Shown piece by piece: positions 28,939 through 35,699 of a stretch of 64,000 nt of DNA (position 1 is the stretch's first letter; each line of letters begins with the position of its first letter). Below the pieces are notes generated by a model. It worked only from the letters and a program-made list of their open reading frames with translations. It ran no database searches and had not been told where the DNA came from. The translations under genes were made by a program, and so were the position numbers. Source of the stretch: Verrucomicrobiota bacterium (GTDB lineage Bacteria > Verrucomicrobiota > Verrucomicrobiia > Opitutales > Opitutaceae); the NCBI GenBank assembly GCA_030601755.1, contig JAUWBF010000002.1:54504-118503 (forward strand), read 5' to 3'.

Positions 28939-29730
28939 TCAGCGACGACGTTTTTTGCGGGGCGCCTCGTCCTCGTCTTCGTCCTCTTCCTCGGCGTCCT
29001 CGTCTTCGTCCTCGGAGTCTTCGTCGTCCTCGTCCTCCTTGTCGGAGTCCTCGTCGCCGTCTTCCTCCTCGTCCTCGTCCCACTTGAGGGACTGGTCGTT
29101 CTTGAGTTGTTCCTCCTCGTCCTCGTCGAGGTCGGGCAGGTCTTCGTCGTCGATCTCCTCGTCGTCGGAGCGGGACTCGCCCTCGTCCTCGGTTTCCCAA
29201 CCGGCGGGGGTGTAGTCGAGGATGGCGCAGAGCTCGTCAAAGGTGTGGATGGCCTTGCCCTCGATGAAGGAGGCGTTTTGGTCTTCGCGGATCTCGTCCT
29301 CCATCTCGTCTACGGTGAGCTTGGACTCGAAGTCGAAGACGTCGTTGAGGAGCTTGACGCGGCAGCGGGTGAGGTGGTCGAGCAGGTCGGCGTAGGGACC
29401 GTTTTCTTCGTCGAGGGTGTCGGCGAGGGCGAAGAGCTTCTCGTCGGACTCGAAAAGGGTGTCCTTGACGCGCTTCAGACGCACGCGGCCTTCGCCGGCT
29501 TCCTTTTCAATGCGGAAGGGGATGAAAGCGCCCTCGAGCAGGTCTTCGTCGAAGCCGTAGTCGCGGAGGGGCTCGACGAGGTCGAGCAAGTGGGCGACTT
29601 GGCGCGGGTCGATGATGCTGAGCCCGTCGACGTCCCAGCGAACGGGGTCGCTGATTTCGTCGACCCACCAATTGTGGTCTTCACCGAGACGGACGATACA
29701 CCAATCGAGAGATGCTGAGGAGTTGGCCAT
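28939..29730 (-). CDS. hypothetical protein with long Asp/Glu tail
   Basis: A 263-residue protein. Residues 1-178 form an ordered-looking cytosolic domain (CIVRLGEDHNWWVDEISDPVRWD, RQVAHLLDLVEPLRDYGFDEDLL) that I do not recognise. Residues about 180-258 are almost purely Asp/Glu with Ser, followed by a basic end RKKRRR. The tail resembles disordered acidic tails of histone- or nucleic-acid-mimic proteins, but function is unknown. The coding DNA is a low-complexity GAC/GAG repeat prone to slippage. Monocistronic. Confidence 0.82.
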   Translation of the reverse strand: MANSSASLDWCIVRLGEDHNWWVDEISDPVRWDVDGLSIIDPRQVAHLLDLVEPLRDYGFDEDLLEGAFIPFRIEKEAGEGRVRLKRVKDTLFESDEKLFALADTLDEENGPYADLLDHLTRCRVKLLNDVFDFESKLTVDEMEDEIREDQNASFIEGKAIHTFDELCAILDYTPAGWETEDEGESRSDDEEIDDEDLPDLDEDEEEQLKNDQSLKWDEDEEEDGDEDSDKEDEDDEDSEDEDEDAEEEDEDEDEAPRKKRRR

Positions 29731-29959
29731 GATTGCTTTTTCTGCGTGGGTTGACCGCAGCCAAAGACGGTCGCGCGGGCGGAGTCAAACCACGAAGGCA
29801 GGATTAGGAAACTTTCGTGCGCAGGGGTTTGGAGACGCGAAAAATGACGAGGGGTTAAGGGAAAAACAGGTCATTATCGTCCGGTTCGCTCCGCGCTTGA
29901 GCGGGGATGGCGCCAGACCTTGATTTTGCACGGTCCGGCATTCACGATCCGTGGTTTTT

Positions 29960-31027
29960 ATGGATTTCCTCTACGAGAAGGTTTTGCGCCCGCTATTCTT
30001 CCGGATGGACCCGGAGCATGCCCACGAGTTCGCGGTCAACGCGATGACGCTGCTGGGCGGCCTGAGGCCGGTCTGCGCGGTGCTCGAGCGGCTCACCCGT
30101 CTCGACCCCGCGGTGCACCGGCCGGTGAAGGCCTTCGGGCTGGAATTCCCCAACGCGGTCGGTCTGGCCCCGGGCTTCGACAAGAACGCGACCGCCTGGA
30201 AGGCCGCCGCGGCCTTTGGATTCGGCCATGTGGAGATCGGCACGATCACCGGTCTCGCCCAGCCGGGTAATCCCAAGCCCCGCGTCTTCCGTTATCCCTC
30301 CGAGAAAGCCGTGATCAACCGCATGGGTTTCAACAACGACGGTGCCGAAAAGATCGCCGAACGGCTGTCAACCCAGCCCGGACCGGGCCGCCGCTCGATC
30401 CCCCTGGGCGTCAACATCGGCAAGTCCAAGGTGGCCGAGCTCGACGAGGCGGTGAACGACTACCTGAAGAGCTTTCGTCTGCTGGCCGACCACGCCGACT
30501 ACATGGTGGTCAACGTCAGCAGTCCCAACACGCCCGACTTGCGCAAACTCCAGGAAAAGGACCGCCTCGAGATCGTGCTGCGCGCGTTGGTGGAGGCCAA
30601 CGCCGAGCGCGTGCAGGCCGGGCGCGACCGGCGTCCGTTGCTGCTGAAGATCGCTCCCGATCTCAGCTGGCGCCAAATCGACGAGGTGTTGGAAACCATT
30701 ATCGGGCTGGGGCTGGACGGCATCATCGCCACCAATACCACGCTGGCGCGTCCAGGCTACTTCGAGTCCGTCAACGAGGCCGGCGGCCTGAGCGGCGCGC
30801 CCGTGCGCAACAAGTCCACGCAGGTCATCCGCTACATTTCCAAGGCCACCGAAGGGAAACTGCCGATCATCGGCGTGGGCGGCATCATGGACGAGGCCGC
30901 GGCCGGCGAAAAAATGGATGCCGGCGCCTGTCTCGTGCAGATCTACACCGGCATGATCTACCGCGGGGCGTTCTTCGCACGCGACATTGCCCGGGCGTTG
31001 GCCGGACGACAGAAGATCGGGTTTTGA
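29960..31027 (+). CDS. pyrD: dihydroorotate dehydrogenase, class 2 (quinone-dependent)
   Basis: A 355-residue flavoenzyme oxidising dihydroorotate to orotate in pyrimidine synthesis at the inner membrane face. An N-terminal amphipathic helical extension (FLYEKVLRPLFFRMDPEHAHEFA) marks class 2. LAPGFDKNA, NRMGFNNDG, VNVSSPNTPDLRKLQ (active-site Ser) and IGVGGI (FMN phosphate site) are present. ATG at 29960 is preferred to an in-frame GTG at 29951. Confidence 0.96.
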   Translation: MDFLYEKVLRPLFFRMDPEHAHEFAVNAMTLLGGLRPVCAVLERLTRLDPAVHRPVKAFGLEFPNAVGLAPGFDKNATAWKAAAAFGFGHVEIGTITGLAQPGNPKPRVFRYPSEKAVINRMGFNNDGAEKIAERLSTQPGPGRRSIPLGVNIGKSKVAELDEAVNDYLKSFRLLADHADYMVVNVSSPNTPDLRKLQEKDRLEIVLRALVEANAERVQAGRDRRPLLLKIAPDLSWRQIDEVLETIIGLGLDGIIATNTTLARPGYFESVNEAGGLSGAPVRNKSTQVIRYISKATEGKLPIIGVGGIMDEAAAGEKMDAGACLVQIYTGMIYRGAFFARDIARALAGRQKIGF

Positions 31028-31039
31028 CCGGCTGTCTTA

Positions 31040-31069
31040 TCCCAAACGGGCCAGCTGGTCCGTTTGGGA
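31040..31069. other. strong inverted repeat between pyrD and the VOC gene
   Basis: A 30-bp near-perfect palindrome (TCCCAAACGGGCCAG and its complement, one mismatch) midway between convergent genes, with no T-run. A second GC-rich hairpin (GGACCGG/CCGGTCC) follows. It could act as an RNA 3'-end structure for either gene. Confidence 0.6.
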
Positions 31070-31113
31070 AATCGACTGGACCGGTTCGTCTGCGGACGCC
31101 GGTCCGAGGAAGC

Positions 31114-31509
31114 TCACTGCTTTGAGCGCTGGATCAGCTCAACTTCGTAGCCCTCGGGCGCGTCGAGGAAGGCGATGACGCTGCCGCTGGACGTCGTGGT
31201 GGGGCCGTCGCTCAGGGGATAACCCTTGGCGGCTGCCTCGGCGGCGAATTTTTCCAGATTCTCGACCTCAAAAGCGAGGTGCATGAGGTCGGGTTGGACC
31301 TGCACGGAAGGGGAGGCGCCGGCGGGCATCTGGCACAGCTCGATCTCCTCGTCGCTGTTGGGCGTGGCGAGGAACACCAGACGCGCGCCGCGCGGCGAGG
31401 TGTGGCTGCGCGACACGCTCAGGCCAAGCGCCTCGGTGTAGAACTTGACGGTGGCGTCGAGATCGTTGACCCGCATGCGGGTGTGGAGGAGCTTGGTGAC
31501 GATGGGCAT
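31114..31509 (-). CDS. glyoxalase I-like VOC family protein
   Basis: A 131-residue vicinal-oxygen-chelate protein. LLHTRMRVNDLDATVKFYTEALGL, EIELCQM, LMHLAFEVENLEKF and APEGYEVELIQR hold the expected His/Glu metal ligands. It is related to lactoylglutathione lyase, which clears methylglyoxal, but the substrate is not certain. ATG at 31509 matches the family start; the open frame continues upstream inside the neighbouring gene and is ignored. It is 38 bp downstream of the VWA-like gene. Confidence 0.88.
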   Translation of the reverse strand: MPIVTKLLHTRMRVNDLDATVKFYTEALGLSVSRSHTSPRGARLVFLATPNSDEEIELCQMPAGASPSVQVQPDLMHLAFEVENLEKFAAEAAAKGYPLSDGPTTTSSGSVIAFLDAPEGYEVELIQRSKQ

Positions 31510-31547
31510 ATGGCGCGGAGGAACTGGCGGACGATAGGCGAGGGACC

Positions 31548-33089
31548 TCAGCGGTTCTCGGCGGCCTGGGCCTTGAGTTCCTTGAGGCGCTGATTGGTGA
31601 GGACCTCGAACCGGCCGCCGTTGCGTTTGGCGATGTCGGACAGATCCTTCACGTCGCTGTCGCGGGGTGTGGCGGTGCCGGTGAAGAGGAATACGTTCAG
31701 CGCCGCTCGCTCGGGCACCAAGGCGCGCTGGAGGCGGGCCATGTAGGTGAGCTGGTCGTTCCACTCGGCGGTGCTGATGCGGTTAGGCGGCCAAGGGTGT
31801 TCAGGCAGAGCGTTGCCTTGGCGGTCGCTCCAGCCGGTTTTGTCCAAGGTGATGTTATGTCCCTCCCGTTTCAGGCGGGCCTGCACGGCGGAGCTGAAAA
31901 TATCCCGGCTGTCCCCGATGATGATCGGAGGCCGCCCCTTGGCGACGATGGCCTTGTTGGCGGCGTCGAACTCGCTGCGGGCCTTACCATAGGCGGCGCT
32001 GCGAGCCCGTTTGTATTCCTCGGGGGTAAGACCGTTGCGCTTCACCAACTTTTCCCAGTTCTCGTAGCGCTCCTTGTAGTCGCGCTCTCGGCGCATCCAC
32101 TCGGTCTCGCCGATGACGTTGGTGGGGCGACCGCGGGAGCTGGTGATCACGAAGATCGTGTCCGGCTGCATTTCCAGCGCGGCGCGCACGGCCTTTACCC
32201 AAGAAACGGGATCAAAGGTGTCGTCGATGCCGGAGTTTTCGGGCAGGGGCTTGGGGCGCCAGCCGATGCGGCCGCCGGCCGAGCCGACGCCGAGCTTGTT
32301 GAGCGCGGAGTTGACCGGGGTCATCCACTTCATGAACGCGTCCTTGTTGGCCACCGTGGCGGGCATGAGTTCGGCGGAGAAAACGTTCACGCGGATGTCT
32401 TCCTCGAAAAGAATGACGTTGAACTGCGCGGAAGGCGGCATGCCGGCGATGAGGCGCATGATCTCCTCGCGGATGACCGAGAAGGCCTCGAAGCCGCCCT
32501 TGTGTTCCTGCATGGTGCCTTTGTTGACGTCGACGATGAAGACCAGCTTGGAGACGTTCTGGCTGGTCATGCCGAGGAAGGAGAGCGACATGAAACCGCG
32601 GCCGCCCATGCCGCTGCCGCCGAGAGCGGTGTTGAAGCCGCCGCCGGCCGCCCCGAGGCCAACGCCGGTGGGGCCGATGCCGCCGAAACCGCCGAAGCCG
32701 CCCGCGCCCATGGAGGGCAGGGAGGGCATGTCGGGCAACTGCAGCGCCCCTTCGGCGGTGGAGTAGATACGGCTGGCGGAGACCGGCGAGGAGCTGCCGC
32801 CGGAGGAGCCGCCCTTGCGGGCGACCTGCAGGCGGTGCTCGACCTGCGGCGCGCTGGACTCGACGGGATTGCCCGCCTCGAACTTCTTTTTCTTTTCGAC
32901 GATCTGCTGCTGCACGACCAAGGCGCCGGCGATCAGGAAGAGCACCGCGTGCACGACGATGGTGACCATGAGCGGCACGCTCTTGGTCACGCGCTGGTAG
33001 AGAGTGGGCTTCTGCTTGTAGGCCTCGAGGGTGGCCGGCGTCTCTGCGTGGAAAACCTCGTGGGGGGGCGTGGGCTCTTGGTCGGACAT
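31548..33089 (-). CDS. TonB-like membrane protein with degenerate VWA-type domain
   Basis: A 513-residue protein. A cytoplasmic N terminus and one membrane helix (about 38-60, VPLMVTIVVHAVLFLIAGALVV) resemble TonB/TolA anchors. A Gly/Ser/Pro-rich linker follows. Then comes a domain starting KLVFIVDVNKGTMQE (about 180), which looks like a von Willebrand A strand whose metal site (normally DxSxS) is degraded to DVNKG. The C-terminal third is helical plus a final sheet (LNVFLFTGTATPRDSDVKDL). It lies directly after two exbD genes, so it may be the load-bearing partner of the proton-driven motor. Confidence 0.7.
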   Translation of the reverse strand: MSDQEPTPPHEVFHAETPATLEAYKQKPTLYQRVTKSVPLMVTIVVHAVLFLIAGALVVQQQIVEKKKKFEAGNPVESSAPQVEHRLQVARKGGSSGGSSSPVSASRIYSTAEGALQLPDMPSLPSMGAGGFGGFGGIGPTGVGLGAAGGGFNTALGGSGMGGRGFMSLSFLGMTSQNVSKLVFIVDVNKGTMQEHKGGFEAFSVIREEIMRLIAGMPPSAQFNVILFEEDIRVNVFSAELMPATVANKDAFMKWMTPVNSALNKLGVGSAGGRIGWRPKPLPENSGIDDTFDPVSWVKAVRAALEMQPDTIFVITSSRGRPTNVIGETEWMRRERDYKERYENWEKLVKRNGLTPEEYKRARSAAYGKARSEFDAANKAIVAKGRPPIIIGDSRDIFSSAVQARLKREGHNITLDKTGWSDRQGNALPEHPWPPNRISTAEWNDQLTYMARLQRALVPERAALNVFLFTGTATPRDSDVKDLSDIAKRNGGRFEVLTNQRLKELKAQAAENR

Positions 33090-33099
33090 GGGGGAGGTA

Positions 33100-33543
33100 T
33101 CAGAGCTCGGTGTCGGCGGTGAACGTCACGTTGGTGATGCCGGCGACGGCGAGGGCGTTGAGCACGTCGATGGTGCGGTAATAGGGGGAGTCGGGGTGGC
33201 TGATGAGCGTGACGACGACCTTGGAGTTGGCGGCGTCGCTGGATTCCTTGAGACGCACGAGGGTGCCGGTGAGCATGGGCAGCTCGCGGCTCTCGGGGGA
33301 GTCGTAGCTCTCGTCGTTGAGGGTGACGTCGCCCAGGTCGTCGATCTGGAGAATCTGTTCGTCCACGAACTCGGTGGCCGTGCCGGACACGGAGATGCCG
33401 GGCAGCTTGGTCTGGAGGATCTGCTCGATCTTGATCTGGGCCGCCAGGGCCATGAAGAAAACGAGGATGACGAAGACCACGTCGATCATCGGCGCGATCT
33501 GGAAGCCGACGTCGGGGTTGGAACTCTGGACTGGCAGTTTCAT
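33100..33543 (-). CDS. ExbD/TolR-family protein (second copy)
   Basis: A 147-residue protein. QIAPMIDVVFVILVFFMALA forms the single membrane helix with the proton-carrying Asp, followed by a periplasmic domain. It pairs with ExbB in proton-driven motors. It is 24 bp downstream of the other exbD copy. The two copies differ considerably outside the helix, suggesting a heteromeric ExbD dimer. Confidence 0.92.
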   Translation of the reverse strand: MKLPVQSSNPDVGFQIAPMIDVVFVILVFFMALAAQIKIEQILQTKLPGISVSGTATEFVDEQILQIDDLGDVTLNDESYDSPESRELPMLTGTLVRLKESSDAANSKVVVTLISHPDSPYYRTIDVLNALAVAGITNVTFTADTEL

Positions 33544-33567
33544 GGGGGAGGGGACGGCCCGGCCGGA

Positions 33568-33996
33568 TCAGCGGGCGAGGGTGGCGAAGGTGATGTCGTC
33601 GAGGCCGGCGCGGGCGGCGAGCTCGACGATGTCGTTGACGTAGCGGACGGGGGTCTCGCCGTCGCTGCGGATGAGCACGCGGGCGCCGGGCAGGGCCTTC
33701 TTCAGCGCGGCAAGGCGCGGGAGCAGGGGCTCGATCTCGAGGTATTCCGTCTCCTCGAAGGTGGTGACGGCGACGTCCTCGGCGGCGCGCCAGTGGACGT
33801 TGAAGACGATCTCGTTTTCCGAGTCCTCCTTCTTGTTGGCGTCCGGGGCCACGGGGAGCTGCACGGTCGGGTCGTAGCGGCTCACCGCGGTGGTGGCGAT
33901 GCTCATGAAGAAGATGAGCAGCACCAGCAGAACGTCGATCATCGGGGCGATTTGAAACTCGGGCTCGCCTTCACCGCCACCACCACCACCGGCCAT
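33568..33996 (-). CDS. ExbD/TolR-family protein (first copy)
   Basis: A 142-residue protein with a Gly-rich start, then EFQIAPMIDVLLVLLIFFMSIATTAV as the membrane helix with the conserved Asp, and a periplasmic domain (RVLIRSDGETPVRYVNDIVELAARAGLDDITFATLAR). It lies 45 bp downstream of exbB in the same operon. Confidence 0.94.
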   Translation of the reverse strand: MAGGGGGGEGEPEFQIAPMIDVLLVLLIFFMSIATTAVSRYDPTVQLPVAPDANKKEDSENEIVFNVHWRAAEDVAVTTFEETEYLEIEPLLPRLAALKKALPGARVLIRSDGETPVRYVNDIVELAARAGLDDITFATLAR

Positions 33997-34041
33997 AGTC
34001 GTATCAGGGGTTGAGGGTTAACTTGATTGAGGAGGGCCGTT

Positions 34042-34839
34042 TCAGGCCTGGGTGGACGCGGAGGCCTGCTGGCCGGAGTTCCAGTTGGGAACGGCGGCGT
34101 AGCTCTCGCCACCCTCGAACTCGACGTTGGTCATGTGGTCGTAGGGGAAACGACGGAAGAGGTCGTTGGCGGCCAGCGAGAGGTCGTGGATGATGTGGGT
34201 CACGCGGTTGCGGAGCAGGTAGTAGAAGATGAAGGCGGGAATGGCGACGGCCAGACCGGAGGCGGTGGCGTGCAGCACGTGGCCGATGGCGCCCGAGAGC
34301 TTGGAGGGGTCGGCGGCACCGGCCTGGCCCATGGCGGCGAAGGCCTGGATCATGCCGATCACGGTGCCGGTGAGGCCGATCATGGGCGCGATGACACCGA
34401 TGACGGAGAGGTAGGCGATCTTGTTCTGGAACTTGGTGTTCTCACCGACGATGGCGGCGGCCATGGCGTCCTCGGCGGCCTGCTTGCCGCCGTTGGAGTG
34501 GCGGAGACCGGCGTGCACGACGTTGGCGACGGCGCCGGGGTTGGCGGCGGTCCAGTTATAGGCGGCGTGGTAGTCGCCTTGGCGGAACATGTTCTTGAGG
34601 TTGTCGATGACGTCCGGGGGCAGGGCCTGCTTGCGGGCGGTCTTGAGGTAGAGGTCGATGACGAGATAGACGATCAGCGCGGAGCAGACCCACAGCGGCA
34701 GAATGGCCGGGGCGGAAAGCTCCTCGAGGAGGGTCTTGGTGTGGACCTCGGGCGCGGCGGCTTCCTGCGCGAGCAGGGCCAGCGGGCTGGCGAGGAACAG
34801 GGCGGCGAGGCGGGTGACGGGGCTTTGCATGACTTTCAT
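34042..34839 (-). CDS. ExbB/TolQ/MotA-family proton channel
   Basis: A 265-residue inner-membrane protein. An N-terminal signal-like segment ending near LALLAQ is followed by a first membrane helix (ILPLWVCSALIVYLVIDLYL) and the family core AYLSVIGVIAPMIGLTGTVIGMIQAFAAM...IGHVLHATASGLAVAIPAFIFYYLL. It forms the proton-conducting ring around ExbD. ATG at 34839 is chosen; an ATG four codons later is possible. It is the third gene of the six-gene operon. Confidence 0.93.
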   Translation of the reverse strand: MKVMQSPVTRLAALFLASPLALLAQEAAAPEVHTKTLLEELSAPAILPLWVCSALIVYLVIDLYLKTARKQALPPDVIDNLKNMFRQGDYHAAYNWTAANPGAVANVVHAGLRHSNGGKQAAEDAMAAAIVGENTKFQNKIAYLSVIGVIAPMIGLTGTVIGMIQAFAAMGQAGAADPSKLSGAIGHVLHATASGLAVAIPAFIFYYLLRNRVTHIIHDLSLAANDLFRRFPYDHMTNVEFEGGESYAAVPNWNSGQQASASTQA

Positions 34840-34880
34840 GAGCGGGATTAAGAGGGTGGCGTGTGGGATGGTCGGAAAGA

Positions 34881-35699
34881 TCAGAAACCGGATTCCTTCT
34901 TGGCGACGGCGGCCTCGGCGGAGTCGGGGTAGGTGTCCATGACGTCGAGGTAGGCGCGCTCGGCGCGGGAGGCGTCGCCGTAGCCCTTGTAGGCGCGGGC
35001 GCTGCCGAGGAGGGCGGCGGGCATGAGTTCGTCGAGGGTGCCGAAGAAGGCGGGCACGCGCAGGTAGGATTCGATGGCGTCCTCGAAAGCCTGTTTTTTC
35101 AAGGCGAGGTCGCCGCGCAGCAGCCAGGCGCGGGCGCGCACGCCGGCGGGGGCGTCGCTGACGATCTCGTCGATCATGGCGGTCGCGAGGCTGTCGCGAC
35201 CTTCGCGGGCGTCGACTTGGGCGAGGGCGAGCTTGGCGGTGCCGACGGCCTCGGGATCGGTGGCCGAGGTCATGATCTCGCGGGCGGCGGAGGTGATCTC
35301 GGCGCCGGAGGCCTTGGTGGCGATGAGGGCCTGCAGGCGGAGTGCGGCGGCCTGGGTCCACCACGAGCCGGGGGTCTTGGTGAAGGGGCCGAACTGGCGG
35401 TAGACCGGGGTGATGGTGTCGAGTGCCTCCTTGGCCTGGCCGGCGGCGAGTTGGTTGGCGGCCTGGGGGATGGCCTCGGGCTCGGGCCAGTCGAGACGGG
35501 TGACGGTGTTGAGCAGGTAGCGACGCTCGGCGGAGCCGCCGCCGGGAAGGGCGATCTCTTGGACGAGGGCGTTGCCGCTGAGTTTGACGTCCGCGGCCTT
35601 GAGCACGGTGCCGTTGTTGAGCACGTAGCTCTGGGCGGGGAGCGTGGCGGCTCCGAGCAGGGCGAGCAGGACGATGGCGAGGGTGCGGGGCAGGTGCAT
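34881..35699 (-). CDS. exported TPR-like protein
   Basis: A 272-residue protein with a clear signal peptide (MHLPRTLAIVLLALLGAATLPAQ) and helical repeats resembling TPRs (AKEALDTITPVYRQF, WLLRGDLALKKQAFEDAIESYLRVPAF, LLGSARAYKGYGDASRAERAYLDVMDTYPDSAEAAVAKKE). Its start overlaps the stop of the upstream TPR gene by one base (TGATG), so translation is coupled. It probably helps assemble or load the ExbBD machine; this is inference from the operon. Confidence 0.82.
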   Translation of the reverse strand: MHLPRTLAIVLLALLGAATLPAQSYVLNNGTVLKAADVKLSGNALVQEIALPGGGSAERRYLLNTVTRLDWPEPEAIPQAANQLAAGQAKEALDTITPVYRQFGPFTKTPGSWWTQAAALRLQALIATKASGAEITSAAREIMTSATDPEAVGTAKLALAQVDAREGRDSLATAMIDEIVSDAPAGVRARAWLLRGDLALKKQAFEDAIESYLRVPAFFGTLDELMPAALLGSARAYKGYGDASRAERAYLDVMDTYPDSAEAAVAKKESGF

